A stretch of 64,000 bases of DNA from Trema orientale. Its lineage: Eukaryota; Streptophyta; Magnoliopsida; Rosales; Cannabaceae. Every line of letters begins with the position of its first letter. Position 1 is the stretch's first letter. The notes beneath the pieces are model-generated. The model was not told the origin of the DNA, did no database searches, and saw only the letters and a list, made by a program, of their open reading frames with translations. Below, in pieces: positions 35,715 to 45,908 of this stretch. Location: NCBI GenBank assembly GCA_002914845.1, contig JXTC01000045.1, forward strand, positions 875,485 through 939,484. The letters run 5' to 3'. The position numbers and the translations under genes are program-made.

Positions 35715-36704
35715 TCAGAGAGAATCTTGGGCCAATTCTTTATCAGTGGACAAATTCAGCAACCCATTGAGGCCATGCACAACCAACCAATCGCTTCGAT
35801 ATATATCTTGAAACACCACTGGTGCACCATTAAGCACAGGGAAACCATCATTAGACACCATCACATTGATCATAAACCCCCTTGAAAACGTCGGAAGCTT
35901 CGTCCTCGCCTCGCATCCAATCAAATCCTGCCACGACAGCAACCTCGGCACGACGTGTCGCCGGAATATCAACGCGTAGTCGCTGATATTCCTCACGTAG
36001 TCCTCGAACGCCTGATCAACCGGAGCGAAGATGGTCAACTTTGTCTGATCGTTAAACCCGGTTAGCTGGGCATCAAGAAACGTAGCAACGATAGAGTAGC
36101 CTCTGGACCTGAGGAACTTGGCAACCGAGCCAAAAGACTCAACTGGGCACCCTAACTGTTCGTCCTCGAGGGGACCCTTGAGCCCGGTGGTCGAGCCAGG
36201 GCACGAGGCCGAAGCTGGGTCAAGACCAGTCCGGAAGGATGAGTCGATGAAGTCGTCGATGCCGTACAGAACGACAGACCCATCATCGAAAACGGCCTTC
36301 TCGTTGACCCTGACGTTGTTTATGGAGATATATCCATCGGAGGCGAGAGAAGCGGTGACCACCAGGGAGTGGTCCGGGACCATGGTGGGTATTCTTGAGC
36401 CGCAAGGAAGGGTCTTGAGGGTCTCGAAGGGAAGTCTCTGGGGGGACACGTGGTGGCGAAGCAGAAGCAGGGGAGGTTGGCCTGACTTGCGGAAAGCGTC
36501 ATCGGCCGGAGCGAACACGGTGGCCGTCGGGGATTGAAGGTCGAGGGCTTCGGAGGCGATTTTAAGGGTCAATGACATGGAGAGGTAGCCGGAGTTTGAG
36601 AGGGTCTCGGCGGCGCTCAGGAGAGTCAAGCAGGAGCCAAGAGCGGAGGAGGAGGTTGAGAGAGAAAGAATGGTGATGAGAGAGAAGAGCAGAAAGGTCG
36701 CCAT
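35715..36704 (-). CDS. fasciclin-like arabinogalactan-type protein (FLA19/20/21 group)
   Basis: A single exon of 329 aa. Residues 1-21 (MATFLLFSLITILSLSTSSS) form a signal peptide. Two fasciclin (FAS1) domains follow, about 25-160 and 185-318. The first contains TATVFAPADDAFRKSG, LLRHHVSPQRLPF and ASDGYISINNVRVNEKAVF; the second contains LTIFAPVDQAFEDYV, IFRRHVVPRLLSWQDLIG and a terminal VVHGLNGLL. FAS1 proteins act in cell-wall adhesion and matrix organisation. The C-terminus (NLSTDKELAQDSL) is hydrophilic, so there is no GPI-anchor signal and the protein is probably secreted. Proline-rich AGP glycomodules are few. Both points fit the divergent FLA19-21 subgroup. The gene has moderately high GC and converges on the upstream membrane-protein gene. 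Confidence 0.9.
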   Translation of the reverse strand: MATFLLFSLITILSLSTSSSALGSCLTLLSAAETLSNSGYLSMSLTLKIASEALDLQSPTATVFAPADDAFRKSGQPPLLLLRHHVSPQRLPFETLKTLPCGSRIPTMVPDHSLVVTASLASDGYISINNVRVNEKAVFDDGSVVLYGIDDFIDSSFRTGLDPASASCPGSTTGLKGPLEDEQLGCPVESFGSVAKFLRSRGYSIVATFLDAQLTGFNDQTKLTIFAPVDQAFEDYVRNISDYALIFRRHVVPRLLSWQDLIGCEARTKLPTFSRGFMINVMVSNDGFPVLNGAPVVFQDIYRSDWLVVHGLNGLLNLSTDKELAQDSL

Positions 36705-37048
36705 GGCAGAGATGGAGAGAGAGAGATTCGTTCTTGAGTCTTGGACAGTTGGACTGAAGGTCTAAGCAGAGGAGTTACACTGTTACAGTGGAGAACAGAG
36801 TCCTCATTTGGGCGGCAAACCGTTAAGTAAAGCACTGATGCTAAGTGCTAACGGAAACAAAAAGTCATAATTATATTTTTATTCCCCGTATTTTGCAATT
36901 ATCATTAAATTGACCATGCATTTTTTAATGACAAATTTTTTAATTTATCCTTTATATGATTAGCTGGTAATAAAAAAAATTTATGGTCAAACTGGCAAAA
37001 GTTATGGCTAAATTCATAAAATCACAAATTCCTTTGTTATTAGTAAAA

Positions 37049-37591
37049 AAGCTAATTACATTTTTATACCTTACGTTTTGATTCTTTGTTTAATTTATAT
37101 CTTATGTTTTAGTTATTATCAATATTGACCTCTAGATTATATATTGACCTCCAGATTTGAAACTTGTAACAAATTTATACTTTCTTTGAGTTAAATATCA
37201 ATTTTGACCATTGAGTTTACCAAAATACCCTTTTGAACTTAGTGAATATATAGTTTAATACTTAATTTATATTTAAAACTAATTAAAATTACTAACTAAA
37301 AGAACAAATATTAAAAAAAATAGTTTAAAAAATACAAAAACCTACAAAAATTAAATATTATTTATAGAAAACTTTATGAATTTTACATAAGTTTTAAATT
37401 GATTTCTTTTAAAATATATATTTAAACTTTTAGGGTATTTTGGTAAACATAACGGCCAAAATTTGTATTTGACCTAGATATAAATTTATTGTAAATTCTA
37501 AATTTGAAGGTCAATGTTGAGAATAACTAAAACACATAGTATAAATTAAACAAAAAGTCAAAACACAAGATATAAAAATGTAATTATCCCT
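37049..37591. mobile_element. fold-back MULE-like element with perfect 9-bp TSD
   Basis: Arms of about 130 bp are inverted copies: the left has TAATTACATTTTTATACCTT and TTTGTTTAATTTATA, the right the reverse complement with scattered differences. Flanking duplication TTAGTAAAA (37040-37048 and 37592-37600) is exact. The interior is AT-rich without coding. Confidence 0.85.
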
Positions 37592-37634
37592 TAGTAAAAT
37601 ACTAGAAAATAATATAATACAGATCCCATCGCAA

Positions 37635-39600
37635 TTTTTAGAATCAAAGGTCGTGTCTCTTCACTTTTCTAACTTTTAGAATAGAGTTAGAACTCCTTAA
37701 ACACACAATAAATATATATCATACTAAGAACCCATATATTTAATGTAGTTTAGTAAAATTACCAAAGTTCACGAATCAAAATCCAGCATAGTCTTTTATT
37801 GAGAAAATACAACTCTAAAAGTTTAAACTACTAAGTTCAAGAGTTTCTTTCCTACATTATCTTTCACAAATTTTCTTGCTAACTAGTTTTTATATGATCA
37901 TCCTATCTATTTTCACTCTTAGACTATTTATTTATAATAGTTTACACTTCTCTAGTCCTAATAGGATTATATTTTCCTACTATAAATTAATCCATCCAAT
38001 AATATAGCTCCACTGTAATTCCTTTTAGGATACAGAAGTAAAAACCTAATAATTGACAATTATTAAGTTTGGATAATTGTACATCGAATTCGCCAACCTA
38101 CCAATCTAATTTGGTTACAATACTAGATCATGTCTAATTAAATAAAAACTGAATATCCAATTTTCATTTTTCAATGATAAGTGGATATGTCAGTATCTAG
38201 TATGTTTTTGTTAATATCTGACACATTTCTAATAGTTGCAAACACGTTATATCAAACTTAGTATAATATAACAAAATAAAAATAAATACAAAATTACCCT
38301 TGCTTATTAATTGAATTAATTGCCAAGTGACAATAATTAAAAACTTTGGCTATTGACTTCAATTCTTTAGCAACTTGCATTTGTTAATCTTCAATTATCA
38401 CAAGAAGATACTCAAGTTTGTTCCTTTCTTGGTTTCTACTGATTGAACCATCTTATTGGGACCTCAAACACAATTTTCTGCATTCTTCTCGAAACTCTTG
38501 AGTTATTAGCTCAACCTTGAACTTGAATCACCCTTGTTAGCTTTTCAACTTCATAAGCAATCATCTTCTCAATGTAATCAAATAACATTGATCTTGTAAC
38601 ATGTATAAACTAACATACTTAACACAATTTATGATCACTTTGGTTCCTTTAAAACTTTTAAGATTCCGTCAATCAAGTTCTTTTGAATTTTTAGAACATA
38701 CTTATCTCTATTCTGCTACTATTCCTCATTCTTTATATTATTGACCTTAATAATACTCATTCTTACAAGGCTACAACTTATGTAGTCTCTCATAAAATTT
38801 TAAGCCTTAATCAATTTCTCATTATCCATAAATAAATGCTTCCATTAACCTTTTATGAAATGTGCAATCAAATTCGAGAATCTATTTATCCTCTCACTAT
38901 AATATTGTGAACCAGTAATATCTATGCACTTCAATGTCTCTCTATGAGATCGGCGTGCTTTGAATTTCCTTCTTGCCCTTCAGTCTTCTTATTCAGCTGT
39001 TGGTTTTATTATCTAAGTTGTTTGTTTCACAAATTGGATCTAATGCAAAACATAGCTCTGATACCATTTGCTAGAATCATTTATTGTTGTTTTTTCTTCC
39101 ACTGTTTTAACCCATAATGGAGTTAGAACCCTTAGCAAACACATGCACACCATTAACACAAATATTTAATATGATTCAATCAAATTGTCTATGTTTATGG
39201 ATCAAATCCAGCACAAAAACTTCTTTTACTAAGAAAATACAATCCTAAGGGTTTAAACTGACCAAGTTTGGTTAAAGAGCCTATTTTCCACATTTTCTCT
39301 CGTATTTACCTCTATTTTATTATATTAGGCTAAGGCGAAATAAAGTGTTTACAATTATTAGGTTTCTAATTGTGTATCCTAATATGAGTAGTGGAGTTAT
39401 ATTCTTATAAGGATAAATCCGTAGATTAAAAATATATTCACATTTGGACTATAAGTGTAAAATATTGTCTATAAATACTCTAAAAGTGAGAATAGATAGA
39501 GAAACAAAATAAAAGTCGATTGATTAGAGAGAAAATTTGAGAAATAAAAAATGTAGACAATAGGCTCTTTAACTAAACTTGGTCAGATCAAACTTTTTCC
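37635..39600 (-). mobile_element. fossil of an LTR retrotransposon (non-coding relic)
   Basis: On the minus strand a primer-binding site complementary to initiator Met-tRNA (TGGTATCAGAGC, 39066-39055) lies just inside a repeat that starts near 39069. Related LTR-like sequence occurs at about 37635-38090 and 39069-39600, sharing blocks such as GAGTTAGAAC, AATCCAGCA and GTTTAAACT. The outer copy looks rearranged, with part of it in the opposite orientation. The interior (about 38100-39050) shows no recognisable gag or pol domains. The copies have diverged strongly, so the insertion is old and broken. Superfamily is not assignable from what remains; a Met-tRNA site is common in Copia-type and small non-autonomous elements. 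Confidence 0.65.
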
Positions 39601-39629
39601 AGGTTATACCTTTTTTTTTTTAAGTAATA

Positions 39630-40565
39630 GGGTTAATGACACCATTAGTCCCCAACTTATGATCATTTTGGCATATTGATCCTCAACCTTTTTTTTGTGG
39701 CATTTAAGTCCTAAACGTTTGTTTTTTTTGGCACCATTAGTCCTTTTGGCATATTCCATCCAAAATTCCGTTAAAATTTATTTGAATGAGAGAAATTTTA
39801 CACCATTGATTTCGAATTTTCAATTGTTTAATAATTTGATCTATAATTTTTTTTTTTTGGTACTCATATTTTCGATTAACAATATTGCATCTGCCAATCT
39901 TTCAGAAAATTAAAATTCTAAAAAATTAATTTTTCGAAAGATTGACAGATTCAATTACATAAAGTAATGAACATTTAATGGAAAACTATAAAACTTTTCG
40001 GGCTTATTTGCTGCAAATAGTTAATTGATTTTTCAGAATAACCATTAATAATTATATGAATATTTAATAGATGTAGTAAATTTTTAGTCAAATTTGACTA
40101 GTGTAAAAGCATGTATGACCGTATACAAAAATTTTTTAGTTTTAAAAATAGTAAGATAATTATTTTTTATTCATAAAGTTACTATAGGTTGACATAAATT
40201 AAGGTTTATTAGTATAATTTTTTTCTTTTTTGAATTTGGTTTTTAAATGAACTGTTTGTTTTATATCGTCTTTAAATTTTAATTTTCTGAAAGATTGACA
40301 AATTCATTATTGTTAATCTGAAATATGAATACCAAAAAAAAAATTATGGACCAAATTGTTAAATAATTGAAAATTCAAGATCAATGGTGTAAAATTTCTC
40401 TCATTCAAATAAATTTTAACGGAATTTTGGATGGAATATGCCAAAAGGACCAATAGTGCCAAAAAAATAAACATTTATGACTTAAATGCCACAAAAAAAG
40501 AAAAAAGGTTGAGGACCAATATGCCAAAATAATCATAGGTTGAGGACTAATGGTGCCATTAACCC
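39630..40565. mobile_element. fold-back MULE-like element, 936 bp, perfect 9-bp TSD
   Basis: Long inverted arms: left GGGTTAATGACACCATTAGT, ATTTTGGCATATTGATCCTC and ATTTAAGTCCTAAACG; right the reverse complement, ending ACTAATGGTGCCATTAACCC. The arms extend about 300-400 bp with deeper matches (for example AAAATTTATTTGAATGAGAG on the left). Flanks TAAGTAATA (39621-39629 and 40566-40574) are identical. No transposase is visible. Confidence 0.9.
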
Positions 40566-40670
40566 TAAGTAATATATAGTTATAAGATATGTCGTTTTAA
40601 GTTTATACACGGTATCACAACTTTCATTTCATTTTCATTTAATATTAAAGGCCATGCGGTCCTAATGTTT

Positions 40671-42070
40671 GAGAAATTAGGCCAAAGATGCTCCCTAATA
40701 CCCCTATTTTGGCTCATATGCACAAGTTAAAAAACATTTAAAAAATATGTGTGCGGACGAAAATACCCCTACTAATATCTAAGAGAAAATATACCTCACT
40801 TTCAAATGAGCGTCTGTCATTCTCTATAACCAAGCCAAAATCTCTTCTCCTCCATGCCGTCAAACTCGTTTTCATTCTTGAAAAAAGGAGAAAAAATAAT
40901 TTGAGAAGAAAATTCCGTTTTCACCTCTCATATCGCCGTCAAACTCATCATTTCACTATCTTCTCTCTTCATTCTTCTCCAATTTGTTCTGGGTATAGTT
41001 TAAAATAATATATTATCAAATTTCGAGATGTTATGTGATCATCTATGTATTGAAAAATCATTTTCACGTTAATTTTTTACAAGTTTTAACAAAAAATCGC
41101 GAATATTTTCGATGATTTTCGATGGTTTTTCGTTTATATTTCGATGAAAATTATATTCTCAATAAAATTTCGATGAAAATGGTATTTTTGATAAATTTTG
41201 ATGTATTTTCAATGAATTTTCGATGCATTTTTTATGAATTTTCAATGATATTTCGATGAAAATGGTATTCTCAATAATATTTCAATAAAGTGGCATTTTT
41301 GATAATTTTCGATGTATTTTTGATAATATTTCGATGAAAGTGGTACTTTTCATAATATTTTATCAAAAATATCACATCATCGAAATTATATCGAAATTCT
41401 GTCAAATATTATGAAAAATACCACTTTCATCGAAATATCATCGAAAATGCATCGAAAATTATCAAAAATACCACTTTATTAAAATATTACTGAGAATACC
41501 ATTTGTTTCGAAATATCATCGAAAAGTCAACGAAAATGCATCGAAAATTCATCGAAATTGCATCGAAAAGTATCAAAAATACCACTTTCATCGAAATTTT
41601 ACTGAGAATATAATTTTCATCGAAATATAATCGAAAAATCATCGAAAAGTATCGAAAATGTTCGCGATTTTTTGTTAAAACTCGTAAAAATTAACCTAAA
41701 AATGATTTTTTAACACATAAATGACCTCATAACATCTCGAAATTTGATAATATGTTATTTCAAACTATACCCAGAACAAATTGGAGAAGAATGAAGAGAA
41801 AATAGAGGAAAATGATGAGTTTGACTGTAATATGAGAAATGAAAACAAGATTTTCTTCTCAAATTATTTTTTCTCCTTTTTTCAGAGATGAAAACGAGTT
41901 TGACGGCATGGAGGAGAAGAGATTTCGGCTTGATTAAAGAGAAGAGAAATATAATTGATTAGGGGTAAACATGACTTTTCACGTGATGCATGCATATTTT
42001 ACAAACTTTTATTTGGGAGAGCATACGAACCAAAATATGCCTATTATGATGCATATTTTACCTAATTTCT
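40671..42070. mobile_element. large fold-back MULE-like element, 1.4 kb, with repetitive core
   Basis: Left end GAGAAATTAGGCC and right end ending CCTAATTTCT, flanked by the 9-bp duplication CTAATGTTT (40662-40670 and 42071-42079). Arms of over 300 bp are inverted copies, for instance AAATCTCTTCTCCTCCATGC at about 40840 against its complement near 41913. The core, about 41090-41650, is an inverted array of short TCGATGAAAAT-type units. It is non-coding. It sits about 100 bp from the previous fold-back element but has different ends. Confidence 0.85.
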
Positions 42071-42404
42071 CTAATGTTTTGAATTATTATAAATTGAGAC
42101 ACCATCTACTATCTCAACATATGCGTTATACGATATATGTTCTTATGTAATTTTGTACATGTTCTATATATTGAACGACATACCATTTTTTAACGAAACG
42201 ACATGCTGTTTCTTTCAATTATGACTTTTGTCTAGTCGTTCAGTGCTTTGCTAATTTGCACTGAAAACTTGAAACATGATGTCTGTTCGGGGTCGGAGTT
42301 GTGCTCTACATTAATTAGTGTGACTTGTACTTAATTAAAATAAAACAGAGGATAATTAGATTGGACCATTAGAATGCACAGCAGAAAGGGTCATCACAAC
42401 ACTT

Positions 42405-43430
42405 CCACGTGTCGAAATAGGATAGGCGGTCGAAATAAGAACAACTCTTCCTATGTATCTCGACAAGATTGGCGGTTGCAAGGATGACTCACTTAGTGTG
42501 CATGAGAGTAAGCAGAAATAAAGTAATATTAAAAGTTGACGGAGGCGAATAAACCGACCATATTATCAACTGAGAGCTAGAAGTAATATAATAATGTAAT
42601 AAATAAATAGACAATAAATTAAATATTACTAGTTGACTGAGGCGAATAAACCGACCATAGTGTCAACTAGAAGTTAGCAACAGAAATAAATTACAGAAAA
42701 AAAAATAGTTAAAAACTGACGAAGGCGATACCGTCTATATGCCAGTTTTAGTTAATTAGAAGGGGTTAGAATTACGAGACGGTAAGTCCAGTCATATTAT
42801 TAGATATAATAATAAATAACTGAAATTAAAATACTGAAATTTAAATAAAGCGGTGTGACTGATTGCAAGGGAAAACAACACATATCGCTAAATAAATACG
42901 CACAATAATTAAAAGAGGAGCAAAGTAACCGATTGCACTTAAGGCAGCAATACAGATTACTTTACGGGGAAGGGGAAGCGTAGTAATTGATTGCACTTAG
43001 AGTAGCAATACGAATTACCCGCCAAGATAGAGATATATGTAACAGTAGATAGCACAATACCTCGAACTTGTGCTACAGGTCAAGTACAAAATTATGGAGA
43101 GTAGCTCGGTTCCCAAAGATCTCTATGATATATAGTATAGTAATAATAATAATGACAAGGATAAGGATATAAGTGTAACTTATATATGTATGTATATGAA
43201 TGTGTGTATATATATATGTTGATATGTATATGTACGTATATGTGTAGGTATGTGATTTTGAGACTTGTGACCAAGTCTTGCGAAGATGGAGATGAATGAT
43301 AATAGTAAATAAGTTAGTAATATAATAATGATATTAAAATGATAATGCAAATATGTGTGTATACGTGTGTGTGTGTAGGTGGAATTATGAACGTGTATGT
43401 GCAAGAAAACTTGGTGACCAAGTTTGTGTG
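42405..43430. repeat. array of diverged hairpin units separated by AT-rich linkers, unassigned
   Basis: At least eight stem-loops follow each other in about 1 kb. Stems: 42411-42415/42460-42464; 42534-42539/42566-42571; 42629-42637/42662-42670 (9 bp, CTAGTTGAC/GTCAACTAG); 42712-42718/42743-42749; 42922-42928/42957-42963 with inner 42932-42936/42947-42951; 42983-42988/43013-43018 with inner 42990-42994/43005-43009; 43050-43057/43068-43075; 43261-43267/43272-43278; 43407-43414/43418-43425. Neighbouring units share loop motifs (GAGGCGAATAAACCGACCAT, or GATTGCACTTA) while stems differ in compensating ways. Linkers are AT-rich (AAATAAAT-like). I recognise no gene or known element here. It could be the non-coding body of an unknown transposon. 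Confidence 0.6.
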
Positions 43431-44016
43431 TATACAAAGATGGGGAGATGATTTTAGAGATCATGGTAGAACACCAGGGAAAGAAAAAGGTAACCATTAG
43501 AGGACAAATGCAAGAAAAGGCTAAAAGTAAATGGGATCTATAAGGCTTCAGGTCTGGTCAACGTGGAAAAGAGAAAGCATTTATTGAATTGATAGTATAC
43601 GAGAGAGATAGATAGAGCCTAGGACAAAAGAGAGCAAATGAGTTGTATTAGATCGAAAACTATCTGAAAAACTATCCTCCTTAAGTAATTAAACAAGCGT
43701 ATATATATAGGCCTGCGTTGTGCCTTTAGCCGACTTCAAATACAGCATTTAATGGCGCAAATGTTTGACACCTCTTCCAACATTCAACTATGAGGTATCA
43801 TAGTTTAGTTACCTCTCCTTAAATTTTTAACACATAGCCTTATTTAATAAGTATTGTCATACTTGCCACATATCTCTTTTTGAGTGTATCTTCCAATTCA
43901 ATGTTGACAAATGGCCAAATCGCTTCCAATCGGGTGTTGACATCTCATCACAAATGAGGTCTTCAAATAGTCTTTTGTGTCTTGTTAACATGGCATAAAT
44001 TTGGTAATTCTTCAAT

Positions 44017-44040
44017 GAAAATTTGACACGTCAAATTTTC
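44017..44040. repeat. 24-bp palindrome
   Basis: GAAAATTTGAC and its exact complement GTCAAATTTTC are separated by two bases. It lies in AT-rich DNA right of the hairpin array. Function is unknown; it may belong to the same unidentified element. Confidence 0.6.
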
Positions 44041-44324
44041 TTAATTGACCCCAAATTGCACAATTATCACATTATTTGTGACTTAATATTTTTAGTCAGT
44101 GACCAAGTATAAAAAATTGTCACACCCCAAAACAATGTCTTATAGCGCAGGCTAACTGTCGTTTTTTATTTTTTAAGTAGTAACTCTCTAATTTTTTCGT
44201 ATCGTGTTTGAAATTTGAATACATTAGATGACGTGTTAGAGAAAAAATGACATATAGTTTCTCTAAAGAAAAAGACTGCAGCATGTAGTTTATTTCAATA
44301 AACAAATATAAATACTACATAAAT

Positions 44325-44945
44325 AGGCACCAGTAGGTTTTTTTTTTTTTTTTTCCTATATATAGGTAGAACTGTAAATATGGGCCAGGCCAAATGGGCC
44401 GGCCCGCGGCCCGCAAATTTGGCCCGGGATTGGCCCGGCTCAGCACTATTCACAGGCCCAGCCTGGCCCTAAGATCGGGCCGGGCCGGGCCGAGGTAGTT
44501 GGCCCGCCGGGCCAACCCGGTTGTCAATTTTTTTAAAAAAATATTATTTTTTTTTGTCGTTTTGTGTAATTTAATATTAAAAAAATAATATTTTAATAAA
44601 ATATTATCGGGCCGGCCCGGCATATAATCTTAGGGCCATAGGGCCGGGCCGGGCCTTCATTTTAGAAATCCGGCCCGGCCCGGCCCAAATTTCTCTTTGG
44701 CCCGAACGGGCCGGGCCGGACCGCCCATATTTTCACCTCTATATATAGGCATCAATTTGACTAATGAAAATTTATTATGTACATTTTTTTATATTGAAAA
44801 ATAAGAGAGAGAAATAATATTAATAGTGCACGTTTTTTTATGCACCTCATTATAGTTGTTTAATTACCATTAGATGATGATCCAACAGCTAAAAAAAATA
44901 CCTACATATAGGTAAAAAAAAAAAAAACTTACTGAATTGGCAACC
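44325..44945. mobile_element. MULE-like MITE split by a nested hAT MITE
   Basis: Ends AGGCACCAGTAGG and, from the right, GGTTGCCAATTCAGTAAG, with a perfect 9-bp duplication TACATAAAT (44316-44324 and 44946-44954). Without the insert at 44367-44741 and its duplication the element is about 238 bp. It matches the 220-bp element at 14115-14334 in the interior too (TGCACGT and AGAGAGAAATAA blocks). Confidence 0.85.
44367..44741. mobile_element. GC-rich hAT MITE nested in the MULE-like MITE
   Basis: Ends TAGAACTGTAAATATGGGCC and, from the right, TAGAGGTGAAAATATGGGCC, the usual hAT-type terminal pattern, flanked by a perfect 8-bp duplication TATATAGG (44359-44366 and 44742-44749). The interior is packed with GGCCCGG/CCGGGCC motifs that pair across a short AT-rich centre, making it a strong potential hairpin. 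Confidence 0.92.
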
Positions 44946-45369
44946 TACATAAATAATTATTGATTAATATTTTGAGTTGCATTTTCTTCACATTCCAATG
45001 GGAGCATATCCGTGATTCATCCTTGTTGAGCACACGTTGGGAACGTGTCACGTGTGTGCTCCCCGTGCTAATGCGGGAATAAAACACGGGCCACTGTAAG
45101 CAAAATTCCAATTATTTGTTCCCAAAAATAAAAAAAAAAATCTCCTCAAAAAAAGGAAAAAAATCAAAAAAAAAAAATTTCTTCAGATGTTTATTTATTT
45201 TTTGGAGGAAGATGCAAATATGTAACTTTTTTCTTTTTTATGGAAATGCAAAAATATTACTTAGTAAATAATTAATGAAAAGAGTAAAAATTACAGTTAA
45301 GAGGAAAAAAGTAAAAAATTTGAAAGCCGGCAATTGGTGCTCTTTCCAATAGACGCGCGCCACTAAAAA

Positions 45370-45377
45370 TTCCCGCC
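45370..45377 (+). promoter_or_regulatory. E2F-like site upstream of RNR2
   Basis: TTCCCGCC fits the plant E2F consensus TTSSCGSS. It lies about 540 bp upstream of the ribonucleotide reductase small-subunit start codon. Plant RNR genes are known E2F targets at G1/S; occupancy here is inferred. Confidence 0.45.
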
Positions 45378-45752
45378 ACTGTTTCAAAACAAAAAACCAT
45401 TTTCAATTCAAAGCCAACAGAAAAGCTTCTCCTGCAAAAAGCTTCCCTCTCAAGCTTCCTTCCAAAATTTAAAACCGCATTACCCAAAATACCCCTTCAC
45501 CTCATTTCAAACCTTATCAACTACTTCATCGTAATTCTTCCCATCTTCCAGCCCTATATCTGTAAACCAACCTCACCGCATTGACCGTTACGTCCATTTG
45601 ATGCCAACTACACAAACCAACCGCACTGTCCACATGGTTTCCGAAATTCCCAAAATACCCTTCTCCTGGTTCAGTCTCCCGCAAGCTTCTCAAAATTTTT
45701 TTTTTTTAATTCTGTAAAAAAAAAAAAAGAAGAAAACAAAATTCAAATCACC

Positions 45753-45760
45753 CGCGCCAA
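45753..45760 (-). promoter_or_regulatory. E2F-like site close to the RNR2 TATA box
   Basis: TTGGCGCG on the minus strand fits TTSSCGSS and sits about 45 bp upstream of a TATA-like TTTATATATATAAT (45797-45810). Position just ahead of the core promoter makes it the better of the two candidates. Confidence 0.5.
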
Positions 45761-45908
45761 TTTTCTCAATTCAATATTCAAACCCCTCTCTTCTCCTTTA
45801 TATATATAATCCTCACCAGACTCTCTCAGCCTCCATAGCCAGAACCTCCAAACCCTAATCCCCCAAATTCAAGAAATTCCCTCCATTTCTCTTCAGACCC
45901 ACCCAAAA

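Noticed and set aside
42712-42750. Possible hammerhead ribozyme (CTGACGA at about 42716)
   Set aside because: The companion GAAA core and a proper third helix are absent; the stem pattern matches the neighbouring hairpin units instead.
42405-43430. CRISPR-like or miRNA cluster reading of the hairpin array
   Set aside because: Plant nuclear context, units are diverged and not identical repeats with unique spacers, and stems are too short and loops too irregular for miRNA precursors.
43092-43497. Antisense frames rich in YTHIYIH
   Set aside because: By-product of TATG/TGTG microsatellite-like sequence.
44367-44741. GC-rich segment as a CpG-island promoter or rRNA fragment
   Set aside because: Exact 8-bp duplication and hAT-type ends show it is a transposon.
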